Assembly: GCA_025642065.1 (NCBI GenBank)
Contig: JAODUP010001182.1
Span: 1-64,000, forward strand
Origin: Paralvinella palmiformis
Taxonomy: Eukaryota; Annelida; Polychaeta; Terebellida; Alvinellidae
Reading direction: 5' to 3'
DNA: 64,000 bases
In this document: positions 1 to 13,036 of the stretch, one piece after another
How the letters are laid out: each line of letters starts with the position of its first letter
How positions within the stretch are numbered: position 1 is the first letter of the stretch
Notes under the pieces: generated by a model
The model's input: only the letters and a program-made list of their open reading frames with translations
Databases searched by the model: none
What the model was told of the DNA's origin: nothing
Program-made: the position numbers and the translations under genes

Positions 1-215
1 ACAACAAAAGATTTATCCTTCAGCATATCGGTAAAATGCTGAAATCTGGCACCAGGGAAGCTTTCTAGCTGCACATTCTGGTGCGGCGTAGCTGTTATCC
101 TGGACACATTCTCTTCTCCTATAATTAATGTGTCCTTGGTGGTCTTTGGCCAGGTCCAACTCTTTTTTGTTGCCTTGTCCGTTTTGTGGGTTCGCACCAT
201 GGCCGAATTCCAATC
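1..215 (-). pseudogene. Edge fragment of a transposon-type ORF (SGNH/GDSL-like core)
   Basis: One minus-strand frame is open from about 215 to the window edge, roughly 70 codons. It reads a basic stretch rich in Lys and Thr, then a TLIIGEENVSRI block, then ESFPGARFQHFTDMLKD. The pattern of a hydrophobic strand, G-D/E-S-N-like turn and later SFPGA-F-HF resembles the SGNH/GDSL-like domain found in proteins of animal retroelements; this comes from memory of the family, not a search. The first block has GEEN where GDSN is usual, so the nucleophile position may be lost. The rest of the frame lies outside the window. A second minus frame is also open over this stretch but resembles nothing known. 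Confidence 0.4.
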
Positions 216-263
216 AACTCATATTCCTTTTATTAATCTACTAAATTAATTTGTCATGTTTAG

Positions 264-268
264 TATAT

Positions 269-330
<62 letters not shown>
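264..330. repeat. (TA)n-(TG)n compound microsatellite
   Basis: About 20 bp of TA followed by about 46 bp of TG, directly abutting the head of an RptA copy. Confidence 0.95.
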
Positions 331-1256
331 GAGTGGTAAAATAAGGCACAGGCACAGAGAATCTCGAACCGTGAATTCAAACTGGACGTTTCTTCAGGGG
401 ACTGAATCCAGAGGGCGACTTTTCTTGTGGACTTTGGTAATGTCTCACCAGTTTTAAAAGGGCAGGGCAAAGCGACTACTATTAAAACTTTTATCTTAAT
501 TCTATTAAAAGACTGACATCTGCGCTGAAGCAGAGCGTAATAGCGCGCCATAGCTTCCGTACTGTGTGAACTATGCTATCATTTTCAAACCTGACCTAAC
601 GCTGCTATTGTAGTTTTTATATGTTATTTATGAAAAGAATTAGAGCTAACTTAATTCATAGTACAAATGGACATAACTGGCCCTGGGAAAGATAATTCTT
701 TTCCCCACATACAACCAAGGTGAATTTTAAAATTGTATAAAAAACCCACCAACCGCCGAGCTGTGTCCAATCCACCGCTCGAAGGATGCAGTGTTTCTAT
801 TCCTGAGCCAGGAGTACATGCTGGGTGGTTGCTACGTTTTTTAAATGCTGGCAACCGGGCCAAACATCTAAACGGCGTCCTCCAAAGACGAAAATAGTGC
901 AGGGAAAATATAGTCTAGATCAACTTTCTTGAATGCAGGGAGGGGAAATATGGTCTCCACGCATGAAAACGGAACTTTTCAACCCCATAATATGCCTTGT
1001 GATTTGCTGGGGGGTCAAAACCTCATAAGAATACAAATCCAATAAATTTCCTAACAATTTTTTTCGGCGCTTTAGCAGACCGTTATGGGGAATTGCCGTT
1101 CTTTTATTTGCATTTTCAAAACAGACCTAATGTCTCTATCAAACTATAATTTTAAAAAGGGGTTTTTTAATGACAAGGAGACTAAAATTAGCCTTGAATC
1201 TCATGAAAAACTCAAAAGGACCAGGAAAGATAATTAACCCCCAAAAACTGGTGTTT

Positions 1257-1259
<3 letters not shown>
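331..1259 (+). repeat. RptA copy 0 (diverged)
   Basis: This starts with AATAAGGCACAGGCACAGAG and follows the same order of blocks as the copies at 9783, 11394 and 12477: the CTGAATCCAGAG block, AAGCGACTACTATTAAAAC, CATAGCTTCCGTACTGT, ACATAACTGG, an AAACGGCGT-CTCCAAAGACG block and CCTTGTGAT-TTGCTGG. It has many short deletions relative to the other copies. The next (GT)n and a degraded head follow at its right end, so the unit is about 1 kb including its GT tract. Confidence 0.8.
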
Positions 1260-1330
<71 letters not shown>

Positions 1331-1390
1331 GTGTGTGTGTGTGTGTTTAGGGGTTTTTGGGGGCAAAAGGCACAAGCATCAACATATCTA
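1260..1390 (+). repeat. (TG)n tract plus degraded RptA head
   Basis: About 87 bp of TG, once broken by TTG, then TTTAGGGG...GGCAAAAGGCACAAGCA. The last part aligns loosely with the RptA head (TTTTAGCTGTG...AAGGCACAGGCA). It marks the start of a further, lost unit. Confidence 0.7.
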
Positions 1391-2469
1391 AACATCCTTC
1401 GAAACCTCCTCCATAAATCTAAATCAACTTAAAACATTAATCAAAAAAAAAATGTTCCATACCTCCACATATTGAAAATGTGTGCGTATACCTAACATGT
1501 GTCTGGTCTACTCATCAGCCTGTGGGGAAACCCGCTAATTCGCTTTTTGAGGAAAAAATTGCCCACAGGAAAGGGCTACATGCAGGCTACCAAAAGCGGA
1601 AGCACTAAAAACATACCATTTGATACCACAGCTCGCAACAAACAACACGTGCGTGTGGTTTTTAATGGTGACTTGCTACATACATATCATAAACTATTTT
1701 GACACCACAGTTTACATTCAAAAGTAATTTTCTGTGGTCCAAAAGAAACCTGTATATAAAGCATTTCGACACCTCAGATGCTGACCTCAGCTTTATTCTG
1801 GGTTCGAATAACTGAATAAATCCTACCTATATGAACCATATATCAATACAAGTCCGACTGGTCTGGCGTCGAAGTTCTTCTCTAACCTAAGTGAAAATCG
1901 AAGCCTTTTATATACCCTCAGCGTGTTAGCAAACATTACAGTTTGTTCATAACAAAGAGAATGTACACTCACTCAGTATGGACTAACTGAAGTGATTTAA
2001 CTAAAATAAAAATAAAGTAGCAATACCGCATAATGGATTATTACTGGACTAGAACGAAATAGCTTTTCGTACTCGACAAAATATGTCACGCTATTTGATC
2101 CCATAATGAAGTCAGGATCTGTGGTGTGGAATGTTTATGATGTGGGGGGTTCTTTTGAACCATAGGAGATATATTTATATATTGTAACAGCTTGTTTTCA
2201 TGTTCTTATGAAAGTCGGGCTTAATTTGACTTTAGATATCAGGCAAAATGCTTATAGTTAATGAAAAACGCAGTTTTTATTCTTTACGTGTGCGGGATGT
2301 ACAAACAAACAAAGTTTAAGATGAAGCTATTTGTTAATATGGAAGCTATGACATGATGTGATGCAAATTCATTTTGCGAAACCATGCAATTCCCTAGCCA
2401 TATAAATTAATATGAAGAGAAACAAATGCACCTTGAGTAATCGACAAAACCATGATTATATTGTATAAA

Positions 2470-2473
<4 letters not shown>
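1391..2473. other. No feature seen
   Basis: AT-rich unique-looking DNA. A 67-codon open frame at 1499-1702 (+) has no recognisable motif. Confidence 0.5.

Positions 2474-2521
<48 letters not shown>
2474..2521. repeat. (TA)n microsatellite
   Basis: About 46 bp of uninterrupted TA. Confidence 0.95.
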
Positions 2522-2524
<3 letters not shown>

Positions 2525-4019
2525 TAATCTTTTTACTGTTTTTGAGTTTTTTATCGAATAAGCTCCTGGAACGTTCGCCACGGAAGCATTTTTCGTCATT
2601 CGGCCAATTAGCAAGAGAACAGAAAATTCCTTGAGATAATTTGTCATTGATAGTTGGATATATTCGACGCATATACTTGCTGTACCGAACTTTGTATTGA
2701 TATAATTCTGCAGGTCTTTGATAAGAGTTATATTTAATAATTTATATGATATTATAATTATAATTTAAGTTTTTGTTACTTATGAATGATAACATAAACA
2801 AACTAATTGTATCCAAATACGAGCCAAAGCTGCCAAAATATGAGACACAGGTCTTGCTAGTTATTGCTAATTACTGGAACTTACTATATTCATAATAACC
2901 ATAAACGTTTGTGCGCAGTATCGTAGCCTTTACAGCGTGGTTCTAGCACGTACTGATGTTTGAACCCAGAATGAAGTTGAAGTCAATATCTGTGTTGTAG
3001 AAATGATCTTATGTGTAGATCATTATGTGTTTGTTAAATATTACCTTATACAGAAATCTTTTTCATATAAGGTTATTTCATACGGAAAACACAATCAATT
3101 GACCAGGATGCTTTTCGTGCTGACAGGGGTGGTATCGTCTCTTGTGTCGAATCAACTATACGGTATTGATCGTCTGGTAGATCTTGATCAGAGTACAATG
3201 ACCGACATTGTTGATGGGCGGGCATAATCGTCTAAGGACATAGGAAATGAGATTAAGACCACTACTTTAATGGCACAGTTAGGATGTATAGCCTGATCAA
3301 GACATCGAAGGGAAATCAAAGGACTGACTTCAACACTGTGAATAAAGTACTACATTAAAATCGCACAGCCCTGACAAATATCATCAACTCAGACAAAGAT
3401 ATGGCCCATTCTTTTAATACTTTCTTCTATCAAAAGATATTTAAAATACATACTGGGTTTCCTTCGAGCACCTTATCACAGGTAGAAAGGTCATGAGCTT
3501 TCACTATATCAAAGAAATCTGTTTCCAGAATTCCACTACAAAGTAAGTGTTCCAGCTAGTACATTATAATATATTTAAATTGATTTGATAAAGAGGTAAT
3601 TATCTCTACTAAATACTACAACATTCCAGGCAAGGTATGATTAATGTTTACTACGCATTTGAGAAGTTTTCTGTTGTTCGCTGTGCACCTTATTGCCTAA
3701 ACAGTTCTTCTTTAAAATCTACTTTAATTTAGTTTTATTTTCAACTTTCAGAATTTCGGCACAAATACTTGCAACTTGTTTTCAGGTGCAATGCTGCATT
3801 GACCGAGTGCTGTCTCTTTCAATGAAGCCATTCTAAAGTTAATCAAGCGGTGTGCTGTATGGTTGAGCTAAAAGCCAGCAAAACCTATATATGTTTTCTA
3901 AATCACACATATATCCTTAGTAATGAATGGTATATTTGTGATTACACCTATAGAATGGCAGTACCTTTATATCAGGAGGATACATAGTTTGACCAATGAT
4001 GACTTTTGTAGTTTCTACG
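2522..4019. other. No feature seen
   Basis: AT-rich DNA without recognisable coding or repeat structure. The open frame at 3003-3227 (+) is unassigned. Confidence 0.5.
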
Positions 4020-4230
4020 AGTGTGGATTGCGTGTATCTAGAGTTTTAGATCGTGTTAGTATTACGCTGTAGTATGTCGAAGGTCGAATTGGATAGGAAA
4101 TGGCTGTAGGAGGACCGTTTCTTCTTTATGTTCCTGTTCTTTATACGTTCGTGTTCAAGGTCGAGTCTTAGTGGTCCGAAATCTGTTGAATGGACTAAAT
4201 AATAATTAATGGTTGCCATAAGATGCTACT
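4020..4230 (+). repeat. Old dispersed repeat, copy 1
   Basis: The stretch ending CGTTCGTGTTCAAGGTCGAG and the following TTAATGG segment align, with gaps, to 9120-9305, where CGTTTGTGTTCAAGGTCAAG is seen. Its family is not known to me. Confidence 0.4.
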
Positions 4231-5281
4231 TTAACCGGGGAATTGGTCTTGGCTATCGAGACACCAAACGCTTTCACTGAATATGGAATATAAACGAAGA
4301 AAATGTTGATTTAATGTCTCACCTCTGAGAAAATAAGACAATATTACACAACGATATTCCATTAAATCGGCTGATGCCAATAAACTTGTTGATAACAAAA
4401 TAATAAACCCAATTCTGACTAAAAAATGATGTGATCTCACTTATTAAATTGGAAAGAAGCATACATGTGAGATGTTTAACTTTTATTGCTTTGAAATGAA
4501 TGCATTGTGACAAAGGTGCTCATCGCCACAGTTTATGTAATCCCCGGTGACGTATCAATCAGCATGTCGTATGATCCGACATATGGTACGCGCAGTATGT
4601 ACGGGAGCCCAGTACTGACTTGTTTTTGAAGGTAAAAGGTCCAATTGTTGGTTAACGCGGTTTATCTGTAAATACCAATGCACAGATAAATCTATTTATC
4701 GCATTTTAGAAGAAATCATGATCCCACAAAGGAGTACTGGAAAACAATTTGATTTTGATTATACACACACGCACGCACGCACGCACGCACCCACGCACAC
4801 AATCAACGGTAATGAGAATTGTTGAATTCGCGAGTATCTGTTTAGACATGTTCATCAACAAAAGGACGTAAACAACTAATATTAACTAATATTACGCTTT
4901 GGGTTTCCCGACTCACAGCAGTCCTGAAAAGTGGGCAGAAGGGTCACCATGGATACGCGTAAATAAAAGCTAACATTCTTGATATAAGTTTCAAATTAAG
5001 AAGTGAGTGGGCACTTTGCCTCATACTAGTCGTCTATTTAACAATGTCGATCATGTACACATACCTCTAGTATTCATCGATAACAAACAAATTGACAATT
5101 TTCCGAAGAGACTCCAGCGTTTATATCGATCAACGTTAGTACATCTTTGTTTTATACATTTACCGCCAGGACGACGCCACCTGTCCGTTATTTGTTCACG
5201 ATAATGACAGCTTATGGTAATGTCCTTCTTAATGTCAGGATTATTTCCAATTTGGATGTGTACTTTAAAGGAATGGATACT

Positions 5282-5283
<2 letters not shown>
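4231..5283. other. No gene seen; short GCAC array
   Basis: Holds a GCAC tetranucleotide array at about 4763-4798. Otherwise nothing recognised. Open frames at 4231-4513 (-) and 5007-5284 (both strands) lack motifs. Confidence 0.5.

Positions 5284-5336
<53 letters not shown>
5284..5336. repeat. (TA)n microsatellite
   Basis: About 52 bp of TA. Confidence 0.95.
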
Positions 5337-5339
<3 letters not shown>

Positions 5340-5625
5340 GAGTGGAATGAAACATATTTGGCAAACGTCCTCGGTAATCAACTCTTAGTACATCAAATAA
5401 ATAAACCCGTTAATTAAATTATGTCAGCTGCAATCAAGACTGGTAGTGAAATCATAATTCAGTTAAAAGCCACCAATACAAATATTATATTTTTACCTTA
5501 ATTTAATACAATTATTTCTAGGATGATATCAGGTGAAAGCCAAGAATAGCATTTATTACTAGATCTAGTATTTAAGTATTTCTTCTTGTGAGTAATATTT
5601 TGTAATATTTTGTAACATTCTTCAA

Positions 5626-5630
<5 letters not shown>
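5337..5630. other. No feature seen
   Basis: AT-rich spacer between two microsatellites. Confidence 0.5.
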
Positions 5631-5656
<26 letters not shown>

Positions 5657-5850
5657 GCGCGCACACATACATACACGCTCACACACACACGCACACACAC
5701 ACACCCAAAAAAACACCCACACACACAAAAACATACACACATAGACACATACGCACAAACACACACGCACACACACACATGCGCATACACACATGCGCAT
5801 ACACACGCACAAATACACACGCACAAATACACACGCGTGCATACACACAC
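5631..5850. repeat. Imperfect (AC)n array
   Basis: About 220 bp of AC with CGCA, CATA and AAAA interruptions. It produces long artefactual Cys/Val and His/Thr open frames on both strands. Confidence 0.95.
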
Positions 5851-6730
5851 ATCAATCAGATAAGATACAGAGAAGAGGAAAATTGCATTCTTTAATTGGA
5901 AATAATGCTTCCAATAAGCTGAGAGAAGATATTTATAAACTCATTTCTGTACCAATTAATATTATCCGGGCAATTTATGTACATAACAAAGATAAACTGA
6001 AATGATTTAAGCTGTTATCTTGAAATAAATTAAACCCGGCAAGATATAATGAGACGTTTTTGACGTGATCTGTTTAAGGATTTAGTGGAGGATCTGATGT
6101 AATGATTTTGAGTAATATGGTAATTGGCGATTTAACAAATGGCCCTGAATATACGATAAGGTAATTTTTATCATCATTAAAACGGATAATAGTCAAATAA
6201 TTTATGCTATTTGTTTAATTTAAATGTCTACGATTCTGGCGTAAATGCCAGAAAATAGTGTCCTCTAGCAAAGGATTTGAGGTTGTTTTAACGCTGTAGT
6301 GCTAAATATTGTAGAATCGACGATTATAAAACCTATATGTTGACGGAGATTGATCTCCTTCAGATGTATAGATCTATGCTCCATATCTTATGTCTCGAAT
6401 TCTATTATTAAAATGTTTATCCTAGAAACGTATTGGTGAATCCTTAACGCGAGTCATGTACACTCTGAGCTATATGCCGTTCATAGAAATATCTGTTGCA
6501 TTATTATTTTACATGTATATGGAAAAACGTTTGGAAGAGATACACCTTTCTATTTCACGCTATGATTAACCTGTTGTTTTAAAGATCAATTTAAATGGGA
6601 ACATTCTGCATGATCATGGTCGCCAAAACAAGAAAGTAACAATTATTGTGTCGTTTCTACATCATTAAAGCAGTTTAACATCAACAAGAGAGACACATCC
6701 ACCTATTATCAGTAAAGCTATAGATGATAA
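5851..6730. other. No assigned feature
   Basis: A 48-codon open tail, 5860-6005 (+), follows the AC array and is not low complexity. It has no splice sites or motif I recognise. The rest is AT-rich. Confidence 0.4.
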
Positions 6731-6920
6731 TTGATGATGATTGATGTTTTACGGCCACATGTGTGCACATCGTAGAGGCTAAATGGGCCGAGCGACCCCC
6801 AAAGGTAATGAAACGAAGTCAAAGATGAAACACCCTTCAGATATGCCCACGCCAACATTCGAAGTCAGGTGGTGGTGATGCGTGATCCAAGGCGCTACCA
6901 GTTAGACCACGAAGGCGCCC
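6731..6920 (-). mobile_element. SINE-A copy (near full length)
   Basis: Read on the minus strand: GGCGCCTTCGTGGTCTAAC, a box-B-like segment in a diverged tRNA head, the GGGCATATCTGAAGGGTG block, TTTGACTTCG, GGTCGCTCGGCCCATTTAGC and a GGCCGTAAAACATCAATCATC tail. This is the shared architecture of about 16 copies in the window: a tRNA-derived head with A and B boxes, a conserved body and a short (ATC)n tail. Confidence 0.85.
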
Positions 6921-7859
6921 TAGTACAGCTAGAGATATTATATCTTGTTGTTTTAATGGTTACAGACGTTTGTAAGTTTTCCTTGTTGCCTAAAGTCGCC
7001 GGGTTTTACTGTAGCTCTGCAGTTCTCAATTTACCGTAACCAACCGCATTTTAGAAATTGGAAAACCTTTAGGTACAAGACTAAATCTTATGGATTCTAG
7101 TGATGTCATAATAAGTCGCCGCAAATAAGCGTCAAGCAAGGCTTCATGATGAATACTCCGTCCTATCATTTTCATACGCAGTAAAGAAAGTAACAAGAAA
7201 AGAGTAACGAACAAAGAGCAAAAAAAATAGACCAGGAAAATGTTTCAGGAAATAAAGTAGATTTACTTTACTATGACATAGCTCATAGCTTTGTATAACG
7301 TGTGTCTGTGTATTATATGTTACAATATTTCATAATTTGTGAGTGGCGTTCTCTTTTGGTCTAACAGATCAATTACTTTTAACACCGACGTGGATCAAAG
7401 TATTGCATGTTTCAGCATTCATATACTTATGAATAAGCCTTATTCAATTTTCTATCAATTGATAATATCCTATTGTGTACGTTCTCAGTTTTGTTGCCTG
7501 GATAAGAAAAAATAATGAATACGTCTTATAGTTAAAGAAAAAATCTTTAACTGCCGTTCATCGAAATATTTTTGTCAGCCGTACAAGGACCAACTGAAGA
7601 AGATAAACTATCGCCCCATTTATTACACACCTTTGCGGTCGTGTAGACCTGACCATCAGCGCCATATTACTGATGTTTAAAGTTATATCGTGTAATAAAT
7701 TCAGCATCCGGTTTAGTACACATACATTAATTATTTTATCCTGAAACGGATCCCCGTTTTACATCGAAGTGAAGACGTACATCTGATGATGTTATATCCG
7801 CGACTGAAACACACACTTAGTTATGTCAGTGAAGTACGATCTTAACCCAGGTAAAGCCC
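6921..7859. other. No feature seen
   Basis: AT-rich DNA. A 62-codon frame at 7026-7214 (-) is unassigned. Confidence 0.5.
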
Positions 7860-8470
7860 TATTACGCAATATTAAAGGTAATTTCTAAATGCTGCAGCAG
7901 TATTCGGTTGCCGATCACATCAAAAGCTGCAAATAAATCAAGCATGTGTAATGGATCCTCCATCAAGAGTGTCAACAACGACGCTTTATACTTATAAGAT
8001 AATAGTTACTATAAGATGACCTCTACGATCAGCGGACTGATAACTATCATGGGGTTCATTGTGCTCTAAGTGTTCTTCTATACACCTTGGTACCATCTCT
8101 TCATTACGTTTTTATACAAAGGAAAGGTTAGATATCGGAAGATAATTCTTCGTATCTTCCTTAGCCAACCCATCTCTTTTGAGTAGCGCTGTGTTATGGT
8201 GGCTCGTTTCAAACAAAACGACGATACCGACTGAGCCCTTAGCCTATTGATAATGGCTGTTATCGGGGTCTTAAGTTGATCTACACTTGGCTTCAAAAGC
8301 CGAGTGAGCAGTAGATCCAAGTGACAAAACGTGTTCGGAGACTTGGTCATTATCTTCTAGACTTCAACCACAAAATCTGGTCGAAGCATCAAGAGGATTT
8401 TTCGGGTAAACATGATATCCTCATCCACAGTGACGTTGCGGATATTATACCTGGATTGGTATATTATGTT
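7860..8470 (-). pseudogene. L2/CR1-like LINE reverse transcriptase remnant
   Basis: Minus-strand frames, shifted against each other, give a typical non-LTR RT order. First comes a segment with KSPNTFCHLDLLLTRLLK and TPITAIINRL. Then come YLTFPLYKNVMKR (the NYRPIS-xLP-LxKVxE region), EEHLEHNE-HDSYQSA-RRGH and LDLFAAFDVI, which is the first catalytic Asp block of the RT palm. Stops and frameshifts break it and the YADD half is absent, so it is dead. Confidence 0.8.
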
Positions 8471-8619
8471 ATTTCTGATGATTATTTGTTTTCCTCGTGA
8501 GAAAATTGCTGAAATTGTCCCCTAGAAGTTATTCTTGTTGGGATATTATCCGCTAGAAACTATTCACGCCAGGGACACATGTATCGGGGACGCCTGTTGA
8601 GGGAGACACATTTCACAAA
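8471..8619. other. Spacer, nothing seen
   Basis: Short spacer between the LINE remnant and a tRNA-like SINE head. Confidence 0.4.
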
Positions 8620-8685
8620 CGCAGGCGTGGGCTTGATTCGAACCCGCAGCCTTGAGGTATATCCACTGCACTACCGGAAACGCCC
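8620..8685 (-). mobile_element. tRNA-like SINE head
   Basis: Minus strand GGTAGTGCAGTGGATATACC (A-box region) and GGGTTCGAATC (B box) about 40 bp apart. No acceptor pairing or CCA is evident, so a SINE head is more likely than a functional tRNA. Confidence 0.5.
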
Positions 8686-9119
8686 AGTTCGGTAGAAATA
8701 AAATGCGATAGATTTACATTTGAATTACTGCTCATCAAGCGTCTTGTTAATTGAAGACTTTCTTTTGATCTTTTCTACATTTCGCTATCTTCGTAGAATA
8801 GAAACACTACTTCGCCTCCAATAACAGTCTATTAATATCATAATATTCTACCCTATGCATCTTAGAGTGCACTATTAATGAATTAAGCTCCGACCTTTCT
8901 TGGCAGATCCAGGATTATCAGAATACTTAGGAGCTTCGGGTCTCGATGTAATTATTTTCGAAAAAAGATGGAGCATGCCGATTAAAGATCCCACACATTC
9001 CATTAAGACACGTTACTTTGTGCAAAAGATTTCATTTCAATATAAACACATTACATTATAATGCTATTGTTCTATGATAGTTTCCACAGCATTTACTATT
9101 ACTGGCTGTGTAATGTGAG
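8686..9119. other. No feature seen
   Basis: AT-rich, unassigned. Confidence 0.5.
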
Positions 9120-9305
9120 GGTTTGATATCGGGCTCGATAAGGTCGAGTTATGACAAAGACCTAGGGTTTTAGCAGATGGCTGCGAGGGGGGTTTTATTT
9201 TGTTGACTTGTGTTCCAATTCCACACACGTTTGTGTTCAAGGTCAAGCCTTTGTGGAGCTAACAGGGCCGAATGGTTCAAAGTATCATTAATGGATGATA
9301 CAAGA
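9120..9305 (+). repeat. Old dispersed repeat, copy 2
   Basis: Aligns with 4020-4230. The best block is CGTTTGTGTTCAAGGTCAAG followed by a TTAATGGATG-like segment. Confidence 0.4.
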
Positions 9306-9436
9306 TCTCGCTTCTACTCGTATATGCCACCGTCAGGACATTAGCCGTGAATGTGAAACGGATCAAAGAGTCAAACATACCGAGGAACATAAATAAATAT
9401 ACACTGAATTTCCCTGGCTCTGTGGCCTTTAAATTG

Positions 9437-9782
<346 letters not shown>

Positions 9783-11393
9783 TTTTAGCTGTGTATAATA
9801 AGGCACAGGCACAGAGAATCTCGAACCGTGAATTCAAACTCTGGACGTTTCTTCAGGGGACTGAATCCAGAGTTGCGACTTTTCTTGCTGAGACATGTGT
9901 AATGTCTCACCAGTCCCTAAGCCGCCAAGCAAAAACAAAAAGCGAATCACCTACAGCTGTGGAGTTTAGGAGTAGAACACCCAAGTCAGATCACGGCAGT
10001 AGTGAGAATGTTTAGATTAATTATCTAAGCAGCCCTATTTATAGCTATTTTTAATTGCTCTATCTTTCTTCAAAGTAATACTATATAAACTATATAACCA
10101 ATTGTCACTGTCTTCGAAGATCAGTTTTTACAACGGCAGGCGTCATGAAGCGACTACTATTAAAACTATTTAGCTTAATTGCTATTAAAAGACTGACATC
10201 TGCGCTGAAGCAGACCGTATTAGCTCGTCATAGCTTCCGTACTGTTTGAATTATTTTCAAACCTGACCTAAGTTATGCTATTTTAACTATTGTAGTTCTT
10301 AAATGTTATTTATGACAAGCAGATTAGAGCTAATCTTGAATGTCATAGTACAAACTGGACATAACTGGACCTAGGAAAGATGATTCTATTCCCACATACA
10401 ACCAAGTTGAATTTTATATACAAGTAAACTTGTTATATGCTTTAAGAGCGTACTGTGCCTGCTACAGTCATTTAAATGCTGGATAACCAAACCAAACACT
10501 TAAACGGCGTGCCTCCAAAGACGCAAATAGTACATGGATTATACAGCTCTAGATCAACTTTTCTTGAATGCAGGGAAATATGGTCTCCACGCATAGAAAA
10601 CGGAACTTTCTCAACCGCAGCATAATATGCCTTGTGATATTTGCTGGAGGGTCAAATACCTCATAAACATACAAATCCAATAAATACTATGACCTACTCG
10701 TCACTATTATAACAATTTATATCGGCGCTTTAGCAGACCGTTATGGCGGAATTGCCGTTCTATATATTAACATTTTCAAATCAGACCTAATGTCTGCTAT
10801 ACAAACTATAATTATAATATAGGGTTTTATTAATGACAAGGAGACTAAAGTTAGCCTTGAATGTCATAGTACAGACTGGACATAACTGGACCTAGGAAAG
10901 ATAATTCTATTCCCACAAATAACTAAGGTGAATTATATATACAATTAAGCTTGTTATATAAAACACACCAACCACACGAGCTGTGTACAATGCCACCGCT
11001 CGAGATGCGATGCAGTGTTTCTATTCCTGAGTCAGGAGTACATGCTTTAAGAGCGTACTGTGTCTGCTACAGTCATTTAAATGCTGGATAACCAGGCCAA
11101 ACACTTAAACGGCGTCCCTCCAAAGATGCAAATAGTGCACGGAATATACAGCTCTAGATAAACCCTTTTCTTATAACGCGTGGACCTGGAAACATACATA
11201 CAGTCTCCACGCACAGAAAAGGGAACATATCAACCGCAGCATAATATGCCTTGTGATATTTGCTGGAGGGTCAAATACCTCATAAGCATACAAACCCAAT
11301 AAATTCTATGACCTACTCGTCACTAACCCTTTATATCAAATATTACAAAATTGGTAAAAAGAAAACACGAACCTCAATCTCTGGCACGGGCAA
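9783..11393 (+). repeat. RptA copy 1 (with internal duplication)
   Basis: The head TTTTAGCTGTGTATAATAAG lies next to the GT tract. The ACATAACTGGACCTAGGAAAG block occurs twice, near 10360 and near 10880, as do the AAATGCTGGATAACCA block (10470, 11080) and the CCTTGTGATATTTGCTGG block (10630, 11246). The copy is therefore about 1.6 kb instead of about 1.1 kb. An open frame of about 75 codons runs from the head to 10015 and reads AVYNKAQAQRISNREF, then TFLAETCVMSHQSLS, ending SDHGSSENV. Its meaning is unknown. Confidence 0.85.
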
Positions 11394-12476
11394 TGTGTGT
11401 TTTAGCTGTGTATAATAAGGCACAGGCACAGAGAATCTCGAACCGTGAATTCAAACTCTGGACGTTTCTTCAAGGGACTGAATCCAGAGTGGCGACTTTT
11501 CTTGCTGAGACATGTGTAATGTCTCACCAGTCCCTAAGCCGCCAAAAAAAACCAAAAAGCGAATCACCTACAGCCGTGGAGTTTGGGAGTAGAACACCCA
11601 AGTCAGATCACGGCAGTAGTGAGAATGTTTAGATTAATTATCTAAGCAGCCCTATTTATAGCTATTTTTTAATTGCTCTATCTTTCTTCAAAGCAATACT
11701 ATATAAACTTTTAAACCCAAATTTTCACTGTCTTCAAAGATCAGTTTTTACAACGGCAGGCGTCATGAAGCGACTACTATTAAAACTATTTAGCTTAATT
11801 GCTATTAAAAAAAGACTGCCCTCTGCCTTAAACAGACCGTATTAACGCGTCATAACTTCCGGACTGTTTGAATTATTTTCAAACCTGACCCAAATTTATT
11901 TTATTGTATTTTTTAAATGTTATTTATGACAAGCAGATTAGAACTAATCTTGAATGTCATAGTACAAACTGGACATAACTGGACCTAGGAAAGATAATTC
12001 TATTCCCCATACAACCGGGGGGTTTTATATACGTCCCTTTTTTATCACATCAACCGCGCGAGGGTTTTAAAATTACCGCTCGAGATGCGATGCAGTGTTT
12101 CTATTCCTGAGTCAGGAGTACTTATAATGCTTTAAGAGCGTACTGTGCCTGCTACAGTCATTTAAATGCTGGATAACCAAACCAAACACTTAAACGGCGT
12201 GCCTCCAAAGACGCAAATAGTGCACGGAATATACAGCTCTAGATAAACTTTTCTTATAACGCGTGGACCTGGAAACATACATACAGTCTCCACGCACAGA
12301 AAAGGGAACATCTTAACCGCAGCATAATATGCCTTGTGATATTTGCTGGAGGGTCAAATACCTCATAAGCATACAAATCCAATAAATTCTATGACCTACT
12401 CGTCACTAACCCTTTATATCAAATATTACAAAATAGGTAAAAAGAAAACACGAACCTCAATCTCTGGCACGGGCAA
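11394..12476 (+). repeat. RptA copy 2
   Basis: Same block order as copy 1 and roughly 90% alike by eye over the first 600 bp. The unit is about 1,080 bp and runs directly into the next head, so this is a tandem array. The short open frame of copy 1 is kept here (to 11632). Confidence 0.85.
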
Positions 12477-12560
12477 TGTGTGTTTTAGCTGTGTATAATA
12501 TCTCGAACCGTGGCGTCTTTTCTTGCTTAGACATGTGTAATGTCTCACCAGTCCCTTCAG
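12477..12560 (+). repeat. RptA copy 3 (truncated, internal deletion)
   Basis: TGTGTTTTAGCTGTGTATAA, then a jump to TCTCGAACCGTGGCG, then ACATGTGTAATGTCTCACCA. The array ends here. Confidence 0.8.
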
Positions 12561-13036
12561 TCATACAGAATAAGGCACTGGAATCAAAATTATAATTTAT
12601 TTTAATTATCTCACGAAACATGTTTGGTGGGGGGGGGGTGCGCGCGTGCATGCGTGAATGCGTGCATGCGTGCGTACATGCGTGTGTGTATGGGAGTTTT
12701 CTTATATTAAATAAACATTCAGGGATAAGACAAAAATACCACTGTAATTACCAACTGATAAGCTAAATTAGATTAGTTTGAGAGTTTTAAGCAGAAGATA
12801 ATTTCCGGGTTGAATAGATCCTCCGAACATCCATAGATTTCCTAATGGTGGTTTGCTGAATGGATTGGGACAAGCCGTGGTGATGTTTCTAATGGAATAC
12901 ATTAAGCCATCTTAAGAATAAATTGAAAATGTAATAGAACACAGAGACAAATAAAGAGATCGCATTAAGTACCAGTTATAAATATATTGTATATATGTCA
13001 CTTTTTTCAATCTACATTCAAAAGGTATTTTTTATG

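Noticed and set aside
331..1259. Sequencing or assembly error as the only cause of indels in RptA copy 0
   Set aside because: Many substitutions accompany the indels, so ordinary decay is enough; local polishing errors cannot be excluded without reads.
5498..5850. A 116-codon Cys/Val-rich minus frame
   Set aside because: Translation of an AC array; composition artefact.
8620..8685. A true tRNA gene on the minus strand
   Set aside because: B box is good but I could not build the acceptor and anticodon stems; a SINE head is more likely.
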